This document shows positions 1 to 7,033 of a stretch of DNA of 40,707 bases, in pieces; position 1 is the first letter of the stretch; the number at the start of each line of letters is the position of its first letter. Origin of the DNA: an uncultured Erysipelotrichaceae bacterium (GTDB lineage Bacteria > Bacillota_I > Bacilli_A > Erysipelotrichales > Erysipelotrichaceae); contig CAKMJZ010000053.1 of NCBI GenBank assembly GCA_927435855.1, positions 1 to 40,707 of the forward strand, read 5' to 3'. The notes beneath the pieces were generated by a model that saw only the letters and a program-made list of their open reading frames with translations, was not told the origin of the DNA and made no database searches. Made by a program: the position numbers and the translations under genes.

Positions 1-111
1 ATCACTTAAGATTCACATTATGATTTATATAATCATTATGTTAAAAGATAGAATCATTTATTGACGATTATCCTTTACCATTATACCACTAATGCATACT
101 ATAGACTGATA

Positions 112-135
112 TCATAAATTCATGTACATTTATGA
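112..135. repeat. 8-bp perfect inverted repeat in the 1-213 gap
   Basis: TCATAAAT and ATTTATGA flank an 8-nt spacer. No T-tract follows on either strand, so this is probably not a terminator. The rest of 1-213 is AT-rich, and apart from the terminator at 150-180 I see no gene in it. Confidence 0.35.
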
Positions 136-149
136 TTGAACAGTTTCAA

Positions 150-180
150 ACAAAGAGCCCTCGAATGAAGGGCTTTTGTT
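150..180 (-). terminator. Intrinsic terminator of the sulfur operon
   Basis: AGCCCT and AGGGCT form a hairpin with a 7-nt loop. On the plus strand it is followed by TTTTGTT; on the minus strand the tail is CTTTGTTTG. It lies 35 nt past the last gene of the minus-strand sulfur operon and may act in both directions. Confidence 0.65.
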
Positions 181-213
181 ATAGCTAGACGCAAAGTTTT
201 TAACCAAAAAAAT

Positions 214-759
214 CTAGATTCCCATATTTTCTAATATGTACATCACCAGAACAAGAGTTGCGGCTATGGGCAATGTAACCTTAAAAGGATTACCGGATAT
301 TTTATGGAAAAGGCTGTATTCACTGAATTTATCTTCAGTAAGTACCCCATTTTTCGTTAGTCTCTCGTATAACATTGCAAATATCACCGTTCCAAAGACG
401 ATTCCAATGAACCCACCCGTTATTGCATCAACAGCTCCATTCCCAATAGCTCCGGCTATTGTTCCTGGGCAGTAACCTAAAAGTCCAAAGCCAACTCCAA
501 ACAGGAGCCCTCCAATGATCGCGTTTTTTATGGATCCTGACTTTGTCTTTACAGGAACCATACCCTTTGGATAAAAGTAGCTCACTCCAAGCATTGATAC
601 TATGATTGCCGTTAAGATTATTTTTATTACTGTAAAATCTGTGAGTCTCAATTGCCCCATGATGACATCGTATTTTGTTACACCTCCTTTTTGAAGAAAG
701 AAACCAAATAATATGCCTACCACAAGACCTTGTAATAATTTTTTATTGTTCTTTGTCAT
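214..759 (-). CDS. YeeE/YedE-type sulfur transport half-subunit (C-terminal gene of pair)
   Basis: Multi-pass membrane protein of the YeeE/YedE (TsuA/PmpAB-like) family, whose characterised members import thiosulfate or related sulfur compounds. About 181 residues with hydrophobic helices throughout; the conserved loop with GYCPGT holds the cysteine expected in the conduction path. The ORF track starts at 837 inside the upstream gene. I moved the start to 759 (MTKNNKK) because AGGAG lies 8 nt before it and the first 26 track residues overlap the neighbouring coding sequence. It is the last gene of the operon, 11 nt after its partner half. In many bacteria the two halves are one ~350-residue protein; here they are split. 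Substrate (thiosulfate, persulfide or another sulfur compound) is inferred from family and context. Confidence 0.8.
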   Translation of the reverse strand: MTKNNKKLLQGLVVGILFGFFLQKGGVTKYDVIMGQLRLTDFTVIKIILTAIIVSMLGVSYFYPKGMVPVKTKSGSIKNAIIGGLLFGVGFGLLGYCPGTIAGAIGNGAVDAITGGFIGIVFGTVIFAMLYERLTKNGVLTEDKFSEYSLFHKISGNPFKVTLPIAATLVLVMYILENMGI

Positions 760-770
760 TTCCATCACTC

Positions 771-1283
771 CTATATTCCGTATATAAGCATGGCAACAGC
801 AATTCCACCAATGAAAAACGCTATTGATGCCACCCAACTTATTACTGACAAAAGACTTGTACCGCTAATACCATGTCCGCTGGTACAGCCATTGGTCCAT
901 CGGGCCCCTATTCCAAGCAGTACTCCCCCTATAAAAGCAACAATGAATCTTAGGACAGCGCTGCTTGAAATTTCGCTAGCCCACATATTTGGCACAACAG
1001 TAAATGTGAAGCTACCTGAAAGCAGCGCTGATAAAAATGCTCCCAATATTATTCCAAATACCAGCATAATACCCCAGTCAAGTTCTAATTCGTTTTTCTG
1101 GTAATACATATTACTCTCGACTTTTTCTTTATTGAAGAATCTCAAAATAATACCACCCACCTTCATAAAACTGGTAGATGCTCCTAGTGGTTTTTTCGAT
1201 ACCAGTAAAGCTCCAATATTTAGAAGTCCAATCAGAACACCCAGAGTATAAGGTGACCATCTTTCAAGCATTAAGAAATCCAT
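771..1283 (-). CDS. YeeE/YedE-type sulfur transport half-subunit (N-terminal gene of pair)
   Basis: A 170-residue integral membrane protein of the YeeE/YedE family. The motif GARWTNGCTSGHG near residues 120-135 matches the family's conserved GCxSGHG cysteine loop. The start at 1283 follows AAAGGAGGACGAAA, an excellent ribosome site. The gene ends 11 nt before the second half-subunit, so the two probably form a heteromeric channel. It lies downstream of an SLC13 permease and a CstB-like persulfide dioxygenase, which points to uptake or balancing of reduced sulfur. The direction of transport and the exact ligand cannot be read from sequence. Confidence 0.82.
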   Translation of the reverse strand: MDFLMLERWSPYTLGVLIGLLNIGALLVSKKPLGASTSFMKVGGIILRFFNKEKVESNMYYQKNELELDWGIMLVFGIILGAFLSALLSGSFTFTVVPNMWASEISSSAVLRFIVAFIGGVLLGIGARWTNGCTSGHGISGTSLLSVISWVASIAFFIGGIAVAMLIYGI

Positions 1284-1306
1284 TTTCGTCCTCCTTTACA
1301 AGGTTA

Positions 1307-3094
1307 TTAAATATAGAAGAAATAAACAATCAATGTCGATACCAACAGAAATATAATACTCATAAATCCTCCGGCTTTTATAAAGTCGGAATTTTTATAA
1401 TTGCCTGCTCCAATGACATATGCATTTACTTGATGTGTCGGTATTATAAACGCGTTTGAAGCAGCTACTGCAACAAGCAATGCCAAGCTTCTTGGATCTA
1501 TTTCAAAACTCTTCCCCATGATCAGTATCAGTGGTACCAGCAATACAGTTGCTGCAACATTTGACATAAACAATGAAAAGAAGGCTGTTATCGAACCAAT
1601 GATAAGCAGAATAAAAATTACATGCCATGATTCAACCACATTTATTATGGTCATCGCCACAAGTTCTGCGGCTCCGGTCTTTTCAAAAGCTATCCCCAGC
1701 GGTATAAGACCAGCTAGCAGAAAGACAGTCTTCCAATCTATTGCTTTATATAGTTCTTCCTTATAAATCACCTTGGTAACTAACATCATAACAGCTGCCG
1801 AAAGAAAACTCAGGGGTAGAGGAACTCCTAGTAATATCAACACAATACTTATCGCCAAGATCAGCATGGCATGTATTTTTTTGTCAGCCCTCGAATTTTC
1901 TGTGACAGGTTTGATTTGTTGACTGATGACCACAAATTCTTTTGACTCCTTAAGACTCGCAAGATCTTCCCATCTGCCAAAAACAATGGCCTTAAGTCCT
2001 GGCTCCATCTTCCAATCTATAAAGTCCAATCTCTTTCCATCATTGTTTATATATATGATAGGTTCAATTTTATAATTTTTTCTTAGTGCAATCTCTTCAA
2101 TAGTTTTACCTTTCAAACTCGACTCTGGTGGAAGAATAATTTCAGCAAATCCTGCTTCTTTATCATCACCAAGTTCTCTGAAAGTGAATAGCTTGTCTTT
2201 AAGCTTTAAATCATACGCAACAATGAATTTCTCGATTTGTTCCTCTTCGCCAAATATTGCTAACGTCTGACCTTCTTTGAACGTGGTCTTTCGCCATGGT
2301 ATATAGATTTTACTGCCAGAATCCGAAATTGCTAAAATATGAATTCCCGAATCTTTCCATTGTTCAAGTGTGTCAATGGTCTTTCCAATCAGTTCATTAT
2401 CTCCATTAATATCCACCTCATAGATTTTATGTGGAAGATTGTATATGTCCAGAAGTTCATCTTTTAAAGAGCGACTTTCTTCTTCACCAAGCAGAACAAA
2501 TTTTGAAAAGAAGGAGAAGTACAACGTACCTGCAATAAGCAGACTTAAACCTATAGGCGTCACACTGAACATCCCAAAACTGTCATATCCGCCATCTGCA
2601 AGAAGATCATTGAGAATGATCAATGGTCCTGAAGCAACCATTGTGATGGTTCCTCCAATGATTCCTGAGAAAGCCATTGGCATGATAAGTCTCTGATTAC
2701 TGATACCTGACTCATTGCCTATTTTCTTAACGGCTGGTAAAAATAATGCAACTGCTCCGATGTTCTGTAAAAATGAAGAAATAATTCCTGTTACACCCAT
2801 AATAGTGGCAATCACTATGTTTTCTTTATTTGTAATCCTTTTCATAATTATCTGAGCTAAACTATCCATTATTCCTGTCTTTTCTATACCGTAACCCATG
2901 ATCATTACACCAATTATAGCCATCACCGCATTTGATGAAAATCCTGAAAATGCCTGGTCTAGAGTAATGACTCCTGTCCACGCCAAAGATAACATTATAA
3001 TTATCGATGCCACATCATTCCTGATTTTTTCTATTGAGAACATTATCACTGCGGCAAAAAGTATTACAAATACGATGATCATTTCAGTACTCAT
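1307..3094 (-). CDS. SLC13/DASS-type anion permease with TrkA-C-like domains
   Basis: A 595-residue polytopic membrane protein. Two hydrophobic halves flank a soluble middle region (roughly residues 205-385) that looks like two tandem TrkA-C/RCK_C modules. This architecture is typical of SAC1/YbiR-type SLC13 relatives proposed to move sulfate, thiosulfate or other anions. Helical repeats and the SNAVMAIIG and SNVAATVLL segments fit the ArsB/NhaD/SLC13 superfamily. The track start at 3112 has no ribosome site; the ATG at 3094 follows GGGAG by 7 nt, so I use it. It is the second gene of the sulfur operon, 44 nt after the CstB-like gene. Sulfate or sulfur-oxyanion transport is inferred from neighbours; dicarboxylate transport is the alternative. 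Confidence 0.78.
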   Translation of the reverse strand: MSTEMIIVFVILFAAVIMFSIEKIRNDVASIIIMLSLAWTGVITLDQAFSGFSSNAVMAIIGVMIMGYGIEKTGIMDSLAQIIMKRITNKENIVIATIMGVTGIISSFLQNIGAVALFLPAVKKIGNESGISNQRLIMPMAFSGIIGGTITMVASGPLIILNDLLADGGYDSFGMFSVTPIGLSLLIAGTLYFSFFSKFVLLGEEESRSLKDELLDIYNLPHKIYEVDINGDNELIGKTIDTLEQWKDSGIHILAISDSGSKIYIPWRKTTFKEGQTLAIFGEEEQIEKFIVAYDLKLKDKLFTFRELGDDKEAGFAEIILPPESSLKGKTIEEIALRKNYKIEPIIYINNDGKRLDFIDWKMEPGLKAIVFGRWEDLASLKESKEFVVISQQIKPVTENSRADKKIHAMLILAISIVLILLGVPLPLSFLSAAVMMLVTKVIYKEELYKAIDWKTVFLLAGLIPLGIAFEKTGAAELVAMTIINVVESWHVIFILLIIGSITAFFSLFMSNVAATVLLVPLILIMGKSFEIDPRSLALLVAVAASNAFIIPTHQVNAYVIGAGNYKNSDFIKAGGFMSIIFLLVSTLIVYFFYI

Positions 3095-3138
3095 GGCTAT
3101 TCTCCCATGCATGTAAAAATAGGTAAATCAAAATGATA

Positions 3139-4491
3139 TTATACAAAATTTCTGTACATCTCTATGCCGCCGGTTATGACAACAACATCGTATCCCAACC
3201 TTACAAGGTATGATGCAGCGGTAGTTGCTCTGTTGCCTGAACCACAAAGAATGTATAATTTCTTATTCTTGTCCAATTTGTGTAGACTCTCGTAGAGACT
3301 CTTCAAAGGAATGCTTACTTTGTTCTTGTCTGGATCCTTTTTCTCCACTTCGTTGTCATCTCTTATATCTAATAGTATGAAGTCATGCTTCTTCGACATT
3401 TCCTTATATGCTTTTGCCGATATTGTGGCAAGTTGCTCAACTTCACGAACACTTTCCTGCCACATTTCAATAGCATCCGGAAGGTATCCGACAATATTAT
3501 CAAATCCCATTCTTCTGCAATACCAATAGATCTCTTCCATCTCTCCCACTTCCCCATCAATAGCAAATGCTATTTTCTCTTCCGGCATGAAAATTGAGCC
3601 TAGAAAAGCTGAAATGTTTCCTTTTGGCAAGTAAATGGACCCAGGGATATGTCCGCCAATGAAACCTTCTTTCGTTCTGGCATCTAGCAGTATAATATCA
3701 TCCTTCATTTCAGCAACTTCATCAACAGTTAACACATTAAGCACAACTTCATTCCCAACAAAATCAGCTCCATTTACGTTAAGTTCTTCCATTCGCTCGA
3801 AATATCTTGGCTTGATTCTCATTCGTGCAAAATCCTCAATGAATGCTTCCTTAGTGCTAAATTGCAGATGCTTATTTGTAATCTTTTCATAACCCAAGGA
3901 AGAAGAATCTCTTTCATCCATTGATTCACCGCATGCCGATCCTACACCATGGGCAGGACATAGTATCACATGATCACCCATTGGGAGTAACTTTTTGAAT
4001 ACACTCGTGTATAAAAGCTCTGTCATTTTTTCTAAATTTTCCTCACCATAAAAGTCTGTTCTGCCAAGGTCACCCATAAACAGACAATCACCTGTAAACA
4101 CCATAAACGCTTCCTTGACATCTTCTTCATAAACCGCATAGCTCATATGACCCAAAGTGTGTCCCGGTGTATGAATTGCTTTCAACATAAGCTCCCCTAT
4201 GACAAGTTCGAATCCATCTTTGATTTTCTCCCCATAAACATAAGCAAGGTCCTCATGGTTAGAAATGTAAATGGTTGCTCCGGTTTTTTCAGCCAGCTCT
4301 ATTGATCCTACAATAAAATCTTCGTTTCTGTGAGTTTCGAAAATATACTTGATTCTCATTCCAACATCTCTTGCTTCTTGCATATAAATATGAACATCTC
4401 TCATGGGATCAATTACTGCAATGTCGTCTCCATCACCTATCATGTAAGAATTATGCGCTAGTCCTTTGGTTTCAATTTTTCTAAAAAACAT
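3139..4491 (-). CDS. CstB-like persulfide dioxygenase-rhodanese
   Basis: A 450-residue cytoplasmic enzyme: metallo-beta-lactamase domain (about 1-240), an inactive rhodanese (about 255-350) and an active rhodanese (about 360-450). CstB-type enzymes oxidise low-molecular-weight persulfides and yield thiosulfate. Likely non-haem iron ligands are H54 (in THRNED), H111 (in HTPGHT) and D135 (in TGDCLF), matching the three-ligand pattern of ETHE1-like enzymes; the other His of the usual HxHxDH motif are replaced. The first rhodanese has no active-site cysteine, while the second has C416 in the loop CGSGNR. The start at 4491 follows AAGGAGA. It is the first gene of the operon, followed by three transporter genes, so detoxified sulfur is probably handled by the permeases. 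Confidence 0.85.
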   Translation of the reverse strand: MFFRKIETKGLAHNSYMIGDGDDIAVIDPMRDVHIYMQEARDVGMRIKYIFETHRNEDFIVGSIELAEKTGATIYISNHEDLAYVYGEKIKDGFELVIGELMLKAIHTPGHTLGHMSYAVYEEDVKEAFMVFTGDCLFMGDLGRTDFYGEENLEKMTELLYTSVFKKLLPMGDHVILCPAHGVGSACGESMDERDSSSLGYEKITNKHLQFSTKEAFIEDFARMRIKPRYFERMEELNVNGADFVGNEVVLNVLTVDEVAEMKDDIILLDARTKEGFIGGHIPGSIYLPKGNISAFLGSIFMPEEKIAFAIDGEVGEMEEIYWYCRRMGFDNIVGYLPDAIEMWQESVREVEQLATISAKAYKEMSKKHDFILLDIRDDNEVEKKDPDKNKVSIPLKSLYESLHKLDKNKKLYILCGSGNRATTAASYLVRLGYDVVVITGGIEMYRNFV

Positions 4492-4613
4492 AAGTTTCTC
4501 CTTAATTTCGTTAGTGTGTTAATTTTTTTTAGTTACATCAGCTATATTCAATCTATGCGTGCTACATTTCATTCAATTTTTCACAACATAAATAGGTTTA
4601 TTACCCTAAATAA

Positions 4614-4636
4614 GGACAACATTCCATTTTTTGTCC
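4614..4636. promoter_or_regulatory. GGACAA/TTGTCC inverted repeat in the sulfur-operon leader
   Basis: A perfect 6-bp inverted repeat (GGACAA, 11-nt spacer, TTGTCC) lies in the untranslated leader between the mapped promoter and the CstB-like start. It could be an RNA hairpin or an operator. No regulator gene is adjacent in the window. Confidence 0.35.
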
Positions 4637-4711
4637 ACTAAAACAAACATCTGCGACGTAATGTTAAGCAGTTGTCTGGTAGTAATAGACTATACATTTT
4701 ATATCCGCTTT

Positions 4712-4726
4712 CAACTCAAAGAGTTG
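4712..4726. promoter_or_regulatory. Palindrome CAACTC-TTT-GAGTTG at the sulfur-operon start site
   Basis: CAACTCAAAGAGTTG is a perfect 6-bp inverted repeat with a 3-nt centre. It begins about 5 nt downstream of the expected transcription start, a position where a repressor would block transcription. A persulfide sensor is an attractive guess only because of the downstream genes. Confidence 0.4.
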
Positions 4727-4738
4727 CTTCTACCTATA

Positions 4739-4767
4739 ATTATACATTTAATACATGTTATTGTCCA
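4739..4767 (-). promoter_or_regulatory. Sigma-A promoter of the sulfur operon
   Basis: On the minus strand TGGACA, 17 nt, then TATAAT: five of six and six of six consensus bases with ideal spacing. Transcription would start near 4731, leaving a leader of about 240 nt before the first gene. The rest of 4492-5096 holds the palindromes listed separately, a terminator for the DUF305 gene, and no credible gene. Confidence 0.75.
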
Positions 4768-4940
4768 TATAATCGGTGTCATACCAGCAAGAGCAAAGAT
4801 TACATTATGGAGTTTTGATACTGAAACGAAGTCTTTCTGATTCAATTGTTGCACGACTAAATTACCAAATTTCAACAAGCATTTGGTTCGGAATGGTATT
4901 AAAAAGTCTTACTATTGCGTGAATCAAGCGATTACACACA

Positions 4941-4982
4941 AAAAACACCATTTGATCAGGATAATCAATTGATGGTGTTTTA
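4941..4982 (-). terminator. Terminator of the DUF305 gene
   Basis: AACACCAT pairs with ATGGTGTT, with an inner TGAT/ATCA extension. The minus-strand transcript ends in TTTTTTGTGTG. Plus-strand readout also has TTTTATT, so it may be bidirectional. Confidence 0.7.
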
Positions 4983-5096
4983 TTACTGAACTACGACTTG
5001 AAAACTTTATTGTTTGTATATGAGAACATAAGCTCTTTTCTGCTCAACATGTACTGTTTATACAAAGTGGATCAAATCTGTTTCTGAATAGCAGAT

Positions 5097-5552
5097 CTAA
5101 TTATCTTTACTATTAATGTCCTCGATTAATTCTTGCATTCTCTTAATTTCTTTTCGTTGTGCCTCAATAATCTCATCAGCAAGTTCTTGCACTCGAGGAT
5201 CCTTGAAATTAGCACGTTCACTGGTTAAGATAGCAATAGAATGATGTGGAATCATTGCTCTCAAATATGAACTGTCATCCACTGTCGTTTGGCTACGGAC
5301 TAAGTACAGTGATGAACCAAATACCATTATGCTTACTATTAAGATTCCGATATTCAGCTTTTTATTCTTTAGCATGTTCAGCATAAAACCTAACATCACG
5401 ATAGCCATTGATGATCCCATTAATATGGACATATAGAATCTTGTCTCACTGAAATACACATGATCTAAACTATAGGTATTTAAATATGTAAAGATAAACA
5501 TTAAAACTGTGGACGTCAAAATCATTGCGGCGAACCTTATATAATTTTTCAT
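5097..5552 (-). CDS. DUF305-domain membrane protein
   Basis: A 151-residue protein with three predicted membrane segments in the first ~90 residues, then a helical DUF305 segment with the signature AMIPHHSIAI near residues 100-110. DUF305 belongs to the ferritin-like fold and often occurs near copper or other metal-stress genes; its biochemical role is unsettled. The start at 5552 follows AGGAGGTTTCACT. The gene is monocistronic, with its own terminator downstream and an inverted-repeat-bearing promoter upstream. A link to the sulfur operon or to metal stress is possible but not shown by the sequence. Confidence 0.78.
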   Translation of the reverse strand: MKNYIRFAAMILTSTVLMFIFTYLNTYSLDHVYFSETRFYMSILMGSSMAIVMLGFMLNMLKNKKLNIGILIVSIMVFGSSLYLVRSQTTVDDSSYLRAMIPHHSIAILTSERANFKDPRVQELADEIIEAQRKEIKRMQELIEDINSKDN

Positions 5553-5604
5553 AGTGAAACCTCCTATGTAAGTTTCTTAGTCTCAATTGCATTTTTTAAC
5601 TTAC

Positions 5605-5644
5605 TTTATATCAGATATTTTCTGATTAAACACAAAAATATCTG
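5605..5644 (-). promoter_or_regulatory. Promoter with 10-bp inverted repeat upstream of the DUF305 gene
   Basis: A TGA-TATAAA extended -10 reads on the minus strand (TTTATA at 5605-5610). Immediately upstream a perfect 10-bp inverted repeat, CAGATATTTT (5612-5621) and AAAATATCTG (5635-5644), covers the -35 area. This is the usual geometry for a repressor or activator operator. The regulator is unknown. Confidence 0.5.
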
Positions 5645-5734
5645 TGATTTGTTAAACTAATTTTATTCTCATTTTCGGGCAAAGTCAACGCATGTAACCT
5701 TGATGAGGCCCTGAAGTGACTGAAGTACCGAGAG

Positions 5735-5764
5735 AAGCGACTCTTGAAATCTAGAGAATCGCTT
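5735..5764. other. Ten-pair hairpin downstream of the tRNA operon
   Basis: AAGCGACTCT and AGAATCGCTT form a 10-pair stem with one G-U wobble and a 10-nt loop. It sits just beyond the strong tRNA terminator and has no T-tract of its own. A competing CTTGAA/TTCAAG pairing overlaps it. Function unknown. Confidence 0.3.
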
Positions 5765-5785
5765 ACTTCAAGACATTTATGACTG

Positions 5786-5821
5786 AATAAAAAAAACGGC
5801 TGATAAGTCTTTTTATCAACC
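5786..5821 (-). terminator. Strong terminator of the tRNA operon
   Basis: On the minus strand GGTTGATAA pairs with TTATCAGCC (nine pairs, one wobble) and is followed by GTTTTTTTTATT. It lies 13 nt past the 3' end of tRNA-Ala. Confidence 0.85.
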
Positions 5822-5833
5822 GGTATTGATTTT

Positions 5834-5909
5834 TGGTGGAGCTGAAGGGACTCGAACCCTCGACCCCAACGCTGCCAGCGTTGTGCTCTTCCAGCTGAGC
5901 TACAGCCCC
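5834..5909 (-). tRNA. tRNA-Ala (GGC)
   Basis: The cloverleaf is complete: acceptor GGGGCTG/CAGCTCC, anticodon loop CTGGCAG with anticodon GGC, T-loop TTCGAGT, and an encoded 3' CCA. It is the last gene of a four-tRNA minus-strand operon. The ORF track's 105-residue ORF over these tRNAs is spurious. Confidence 0.95.
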
Positions 5910-5916
5910 AAATTCT

Positions 5917-5993
5917 TGGTCGGGACGACAGGATTTGAACCTGCGACCTCTTGCTCCCGAAGCAAGCGCACTACCAAGCTGTGCTACGTCCCG
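5917..5993 (-). tRNA. tRNA-Pro (CGG)
   Basis: Acceptor CGGGACG pairs with CGTCCCG, the anticodon loop is TTCGGGA (anticodon CGG), the T-loop is TTCAAAT, and the 3' CCA is encoded. It reads CCG, which is expected to be a rare codon in an AT-rich genome. Confidence 0.94.
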
Positions 5994-6010
5994 TTTTAAA
6001 CAAAAAAAAT

Positions 6011-6086
6011 TGGCGCGCCCGACAGGAATCGAACCTGTAGCCTTTTGAATCGGAATCAAACGCGCTATCCGTTGCGCCACGGGCGC
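6011..6086 (-). tRNA. tRNA-Arg (CCG)
   Basis: Acceptor GCGCCCG pairs with CGGGCGC, the anticodon stem is TTTGA/TCAAA with loop TTCCGAT (anticodon CCG), and the 3' CCA is encoded. It reads CGG, a codon whose tRNA is often lost in strongly reduced AT-rich Mollicutes. Confidence 0.94.
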
Positions 6087-6099
6087 ACAATTAATAAAA

Positions 6100-6175
6100 T
6101 GGTGGACACTAAGGGACTCGAACCCCTGACCCTCTGCACGTCAAGCAGATGCTCTCCCAACTGAGCTAAGTGTCC
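6100..6175 (-). tRNA. tRNA-Val (GAC)
   Basis: Acceptor GGACACT pairs with AGTGTCC, the anticodon loop is TTGACGT (anticodon GAC), and the 3' CCA is encoded. It is the first gene of the tRNA operon. Confidence 0.95.
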
Positions 6176-6191
6176 ATCGCTGTGCCCTAAA

Positions 6192-6220
6192 ATATTAGCA
6201 CAAAAAAACTAAATAATCAA
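6192..6220 (-). promoter_or_regulatory. Promoter of the tRNA operon
   Basis: TTGATT, 17 nt, TAATAT on the minus strand, ending 17 nt before the mature 5' end of tRNA-Val. No terminator is visible between the Smr gene and this promoter, so feo-operon readthrough into the tRNAs is possible. Confidence 0.6.
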
Positions 6221-6239
6221 TGACCAAACCTACACAAAC

Positions 6240-6467
6240 CTATCTCTTTATAATAAAAATCGTCTCCCCCGGATTGACCGTTTTAATCTTTCCGGTTACT
6301 TTATGATGATCGTACTTACTTACAAAAGTTCTTAAACGTACCCCTGATTGATATCCATGAATAACCGCCACCTCAACAACTCCTTTGGGCAGACGCTCTA
6401 AAAAACGATCCAACACTATCTTCGCCTCATAAACCGTTAATCCATGTAGATCAACTGTCATTTTCAT
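6240..6467 (-). CDS. Small stand-alone Smr-domain protein
   Basis: A 75-residue protein that is essentially one Smr (small MutS-related) domain: DLHGLTVYEA near residue 6 and a second motif, IHGYQSGVRLR, near residue 40. These are the two signatures of Smr nucleases and nucleic-acid-binding domains. It lacks the MutS2 ATPase part. Its ATG overlaps the TGA of the DtxR-family gene (ATGA), indicating translational coupling and membership of the feo operon. An in-frame ATG two codons later is also possible. A role in RNA or DNA processing is family knowledge; why it sits with iron genes is unknown. Confidence 0.8.
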   Translation of the reverse strand: MKMTVDLHGLTVYEAKIVLDRFLERLPKGVVEVAVIHGYQSGVRLRTFVSKYDHHKVTGKIKTVNPGETIFIIKR

Positions 6468-6856
6468 GATTCACCAAGAAACCGATCTACATGATCACTC
6501 AGACGTTCTACAGTATTCTCACAAACAACATGCTCAATTTTACATGCTTCGTCTTCTGCACGCTCATCACTTAATCCCAATACTTCCGTAAGAAAACGCT
6601 TGATTACTGTATGGCGATGTAATATCTTTTTTGCTTGTTCTTTTCCTTGCTCAGTCAGATAAATGACGGAATAGCGCTCTTGTTCGATTAATCCGCCTTC
6701 AACAAGACTTTTAAGTGCACGATTAACACTAGGTTTAGCAACGCGCAACTTATCCGCAACATCCACTGACCGAACCCCTCTTGCATCTTGATCTAACACA
6801 TAAATCGCTTCCAAATAATCCTCAATGGAAGGTGTAAGCTTATCATGCTCTGTCAT
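6464..6856 (-). CDS. DtxR/MntR-family metal-dependent repressor
   Basis: About 130 residues: an N-terminal winged helix (SIEDYLEAIYVL, then RVAKPSVNRALKSL as recognition helix) and a metal-binding dimerisation helix region (EDEACKIEHVVCENTVERL). There is no C-terminal SH3-like domain, so it resembles MntR in size (about 140) rather than DtxR/IdeR (about 230). The track begins at 6934, but those extra codons belong to another frame; the ATG at 6856 has GGAGGT 6 nt upstream. The start overlaps the stop of the FeoB-associated peptide gene. It probably senses Fe(II) or Mn(II) and represses its own operon through the palindrome at 9299-9314. Confidence 0.88.
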   Translation of the reverse strand: MTEHDKLTPSIEDYLEAIYVLDQDARGVRSVDVADKLRVAKPSVNRALKSLVEGGLIEQERYSVIYLTEQGKEQAKKILHRHTVIKRFLTEVLGLSDERAEDEACKIEHVVCENTVERLSDHVDRFLGES

Positions 6857-7029
6857 TTTGATACCTCCGAATGACAATTGTCTTTCTTTACGTCTTTTAA
6901 ACAACAATCCGCCGCATACTTGCACGAACCGCAAGTAATCGAACGACCCTTACGCTTCGAAACAATCATACGATAAATAATAATCGACAATATAGCGGCG
7001 AGAATGCCACCTACAATGTAATCACCCAT
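6853..7029 (-). CDS. FeoB-associated Cys-rich membrane peptide
   Basis: A 58-residue ORF absent from the supplied track because of its length. One N-terminal membrane helix (about 4-23) is followed by a basic stretch and a cysteine-rich tail with Cys at 33, 36, 42, 43 and 52 (ITCGSCKYAADCC). This is the pattern of the FeoB_associated family found right after feoB in Firmicutes. Its ATG is 4 nt after the feoB stop, and its TGA overlaps the ATG of the DtxR-family gene. It probably assists FeoB-mediated ferrous iron uptake at the membrane, perhaps as a metal-binding accessory; its mechanism is not established. Confidence 0.85.
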   Translation of the reverse strand: MGDYIVGGILAAILSIIIYRMIVSKRKGRSITCGSCKYAADCCLKDVKKDNCHSEVSK

Positions 7030-7033
7030 GGAT

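Noticed and set aside
4631-4840. 69-residue plus-strand ORF, and a ~60-codon open minus frame over the same stretch
   Set aside because: No ribosome site or recognisable family, and the sequence contains the sulfur-operon promoter and palindrome. Open frames of this size are expected in AT-rich DNA.
4845-4975. Open plus-strand frame that could be a remnant gene (KLPNFNKHLVRNGIKK...)
   Set aside because: No start codon context, no homologue I recognise, and it ends inside a terminator.
5763-6080. 105-residue minus-strand ORF in the track
   Set aside because: It runs through three tRNA genes with clear cloverleaves and is not a protein gene.
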